A DNA stretch of 64,000 bases from Paratinospora sagittata (taxonomy: Eukaryota > Streptophyta > Magnoliopsida > Ranunculales > Menispermaceae), in the NCBI GenBank assembly GCA_035771175.1, contig CM069593.1, positions 21,627,956 to 21,691,955 of the forward strand. Direction: 5' to 3'. Below are positions 62,659 through 64,000 of the stretch, piece after piece (the stretch's first letter is position 1; each line of letters opens with the position of its first letter). A model generated the notes under the pieces. It made no database searches, had not been told where the DNA came from, and was given only the letters and a program-made list of their open reading frames with translations. The position numbers were made by a program, and so were the translations under genes.

Positions 62659-63010
62659 TTGATGCTCATCCACCAGCACATCACGCCACCTGTCCATGGA
62701 TCTAAAATGATTTGAAATCCGTAAGATTCTCAGCACGTCTATATAAAGACGCCCAGTCGCTCATTTCTCTTCAGAGGCCAGTTACCAAGTGTCTAAGTCT
62801 TTAAAGCTTGTTTTCTCTTTTACGAGTCTCATGTATTTCTTTAAAGTTTGTATTCACAGTCTGTTATGTTCTAAGCTTGTATTTGTATATTGAGTTTATC
62901 GAGTCTGTAATATGCGTTCTCTTATGTGTTTAAAGTCCGAGAACCCTACATGTGTGATCGTAGATCCGTAATGGTATCAAACACAGAATTGATGTTTTTT
63001 TTTCTTTTTT
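62650..63010 (+). promoter_or_regulatory. TATA box and long leader-like sequence
   Basis: A TATA box (TATATAAAG) at 62740 is followed by a TC-rich leader (tcatttctcttcagaggcc), poly-T stretches and, 230 bp later, tggtatcaaacacag, which matches only the first eight bases of a tRNA-Met primer site. It could be a solo or truncated LTR or other reverse-transcribing element, or an ordinary promoter. Confidence 0.3.
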
Positions 63011-63603
63011 CTTTTTTAAATTACACGTGTTTGATTACATAAATTTTACTCAATAACTGATGTATTAAAACATTTCAGAAATAAAAACAAGTTGTTTCCT
63101 CTCAAAAAAAAATGAAAATATTAAAATTGAATTCTAAATTTTGGTTTATAAATTTTTTTTCTGAACTTTTCGTTTTGCTCTCTTTCTTATTAGTTGCAAC
63201 GAATGCACGTTGTAACTTGTAACTAACATATTCTTTAGTACTCTTCCTTACATCGCAACGCGTACCAATTCATACCATGATTAAGCAACGTGTCAAACTA
63301 GAAAATGTTCGATTCCGAAACAACTAACTTCTTTGTGTCGGGCTATATGCATAGGTGGCAGTCCTCTTAACAGTCAGCCAGACGGACATGATCCAGCTCA
63401 GTTGGACCATACACTAATCCTTGAGAAACGCCCGTTTGGTGAGAAGCAGTAGAGCCTTTGCTTTCCGAGCTCGTTTCTTTAACAATTACGCGAAACCTCA
63501 CGTTCTTCTTTCTTCTTCCTTACTTCACAATAACAAATGAGACTAATAAAAACAAAGGCCTCGTTATTAACCTCTTCTACTCCAATTTTCCACACAAGTT
63601 CAG
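63011..63603 (+). promoter_or_regulatory. Promoter and 5' UTR of the secreted-protein gene
   Basis: The intergenic sequence becomes CT-rich (ttcttctttcttcttcc near 63505) shortly before the ATG at 63604, as in plant 5' leaders. Assigned by position. Confidence 0.4.
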
Positions 63604-64000
63604 ATGCAGATCGAAACTCTGTTTACACTCTTCTTTGTTCTTCTCTCCATTCAATCTCTCACAATCCAAGGTACGTGTGTCATCAAATAGTCCGTCGAAT
63701 CAACAAAATTCACTCTGATTTTTGTAGTTTCTGAATGATCCGTTCTGCTACTTGCTCGTATTTTCAGGTCTCGGGCCGGCTACGGCGCCGGAATCTGGCG
63801 ATGGAGTAGGATTGGTCTCAGTTAATAATCTATCTCCGAAGTCGCCGACTGTAGCTAATCCGCCGGCATTGTCTCCGGCGGTAGAGTTCGCGGACACGAA
63901 TGGAGGAAATAACAGAGCTCTGGCTCCTGCGGCCATGGAAGAAGAAGAGAATGAGAAGAATGGAAGTGAAGGGAAGCTGCCTAGTGAGAGTTCGGCCATG
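63604..64000 (+). CDS. Secreted or membrane-anchored protein, 5' part (gene runs off the window)
   Basis: Exon 1, 63604-63670, encodes MQIETLFTLFFVLLSIQSLT, a clear signal peptide. Donor CAAG|GTACGT; intron to TTTTCAG; exon 2 starts at 63768, completes a Gly codon and stays open to the window end. The mature part starts LGPATAPESGDGVGLVSVNN and is rich in Pro, Ser, Ala and Asn, with LSPK, ALSP and ALAP motifs, followed by an acidic EEEENEKN stretch. That fits an extracellular linker or juxtamembrane region, before any domain that lies beyond the window. The family is not recognisable from this part. The ATG was chosen because it gives the signal peptide and an in-frame splice. Confidence 0.7.

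Noticed and set aside
62972..62986. tggtatcaaacacag as a true primer-binding site
   Set aside because: Only the first eight bases fit the initiator tRNA complement and no TG...CA LTR end precedes it; kept only as part of a weak finding.
63748..63999. Minus-strand 83-codon frame at the window end
   Set aside because: Antisense to the signal-peptide gene, whose splice sites and reading frame are convincing.

Overview
This window looks like nuclear DNA of a flowering plant, probably a woody or at least repeat-rich dicot. It has long AT-rich intergenic stretches, introns with GT-AG borders, plant-specific gene families (a LOG2-type RING ligase, a receptor-like cytoplasmic kinase, a GRIK kinase, MIR160, a VAR3-type zinc finger) and many plant transposons. 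The species cannot be named from the sequence. No bacterial, organellar or CRISPR features were seen.

Host genes. (1) 801-6339, minus strand: an apparently intact three-exon gene for a LOG2/LUL-type RING E3 ubiquitin ligase (368 aa) with a 4.1 kb first intron that carries two SINE-like insertions. (2) 20833-23220, plus strand: an apparently intact six-exon receptor-like cytoplasmic kinase related to CRPK1 (360 aa). A degraded Copia element ends about 350 bp upstream of its start codon and a TRIM-like remnant lies in intron 5. (3) About 31175-31275, minus strand: a MIR160 precursor with recognisable miR160 and miR160* arms. (4) 38005-42847, minus strand: a broken GRIK (SnRK1-activating kinase) gene. 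It keeps the N-terminus and the C-lobe exons, but the exons for the ATP-binding lobe and catalytic loop are not there. (5) 63604 to the window end, plus strand: the 5' part of a gene for a secreted protein.

Mobile DNA. 8455-10330 is a foldback, Mutator-like element built of inverted tandem repeats. 13871-14560 and 25853-26687 are solo LTRs of one Gypsy-like family; the second lies close to the junction of a tandem duplication (24547-25770 and 26718-27700). 16206-20486 is a Copia element with 100-bp LTRs that has lost its integrase core. 39602-40455 is an LTR plus primer-binding site inside the broken GRIK gene.

The main structure is 44589-61751, about 17 kb of nested insertions. An old MULE-like element (TIRs at both ends, palindromic minisatellites inside) was entered by two large solo LTRs (48723-58329 and 58384-61416). 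The first of these was itself entered by another solo LTR of the same family (48814-50896) and by a 4.8 kb CACTA transposon (52461-57261). The CACTA element carries a spliced-gene-like fragment of a VAR3/OZ1-type RanBP2 zinc-finger gene. Target-site duplications support each step except the oldest. The insertion stack lies about 200-300 bp upstream of the presumed 5' end of the broken GRIK gene.
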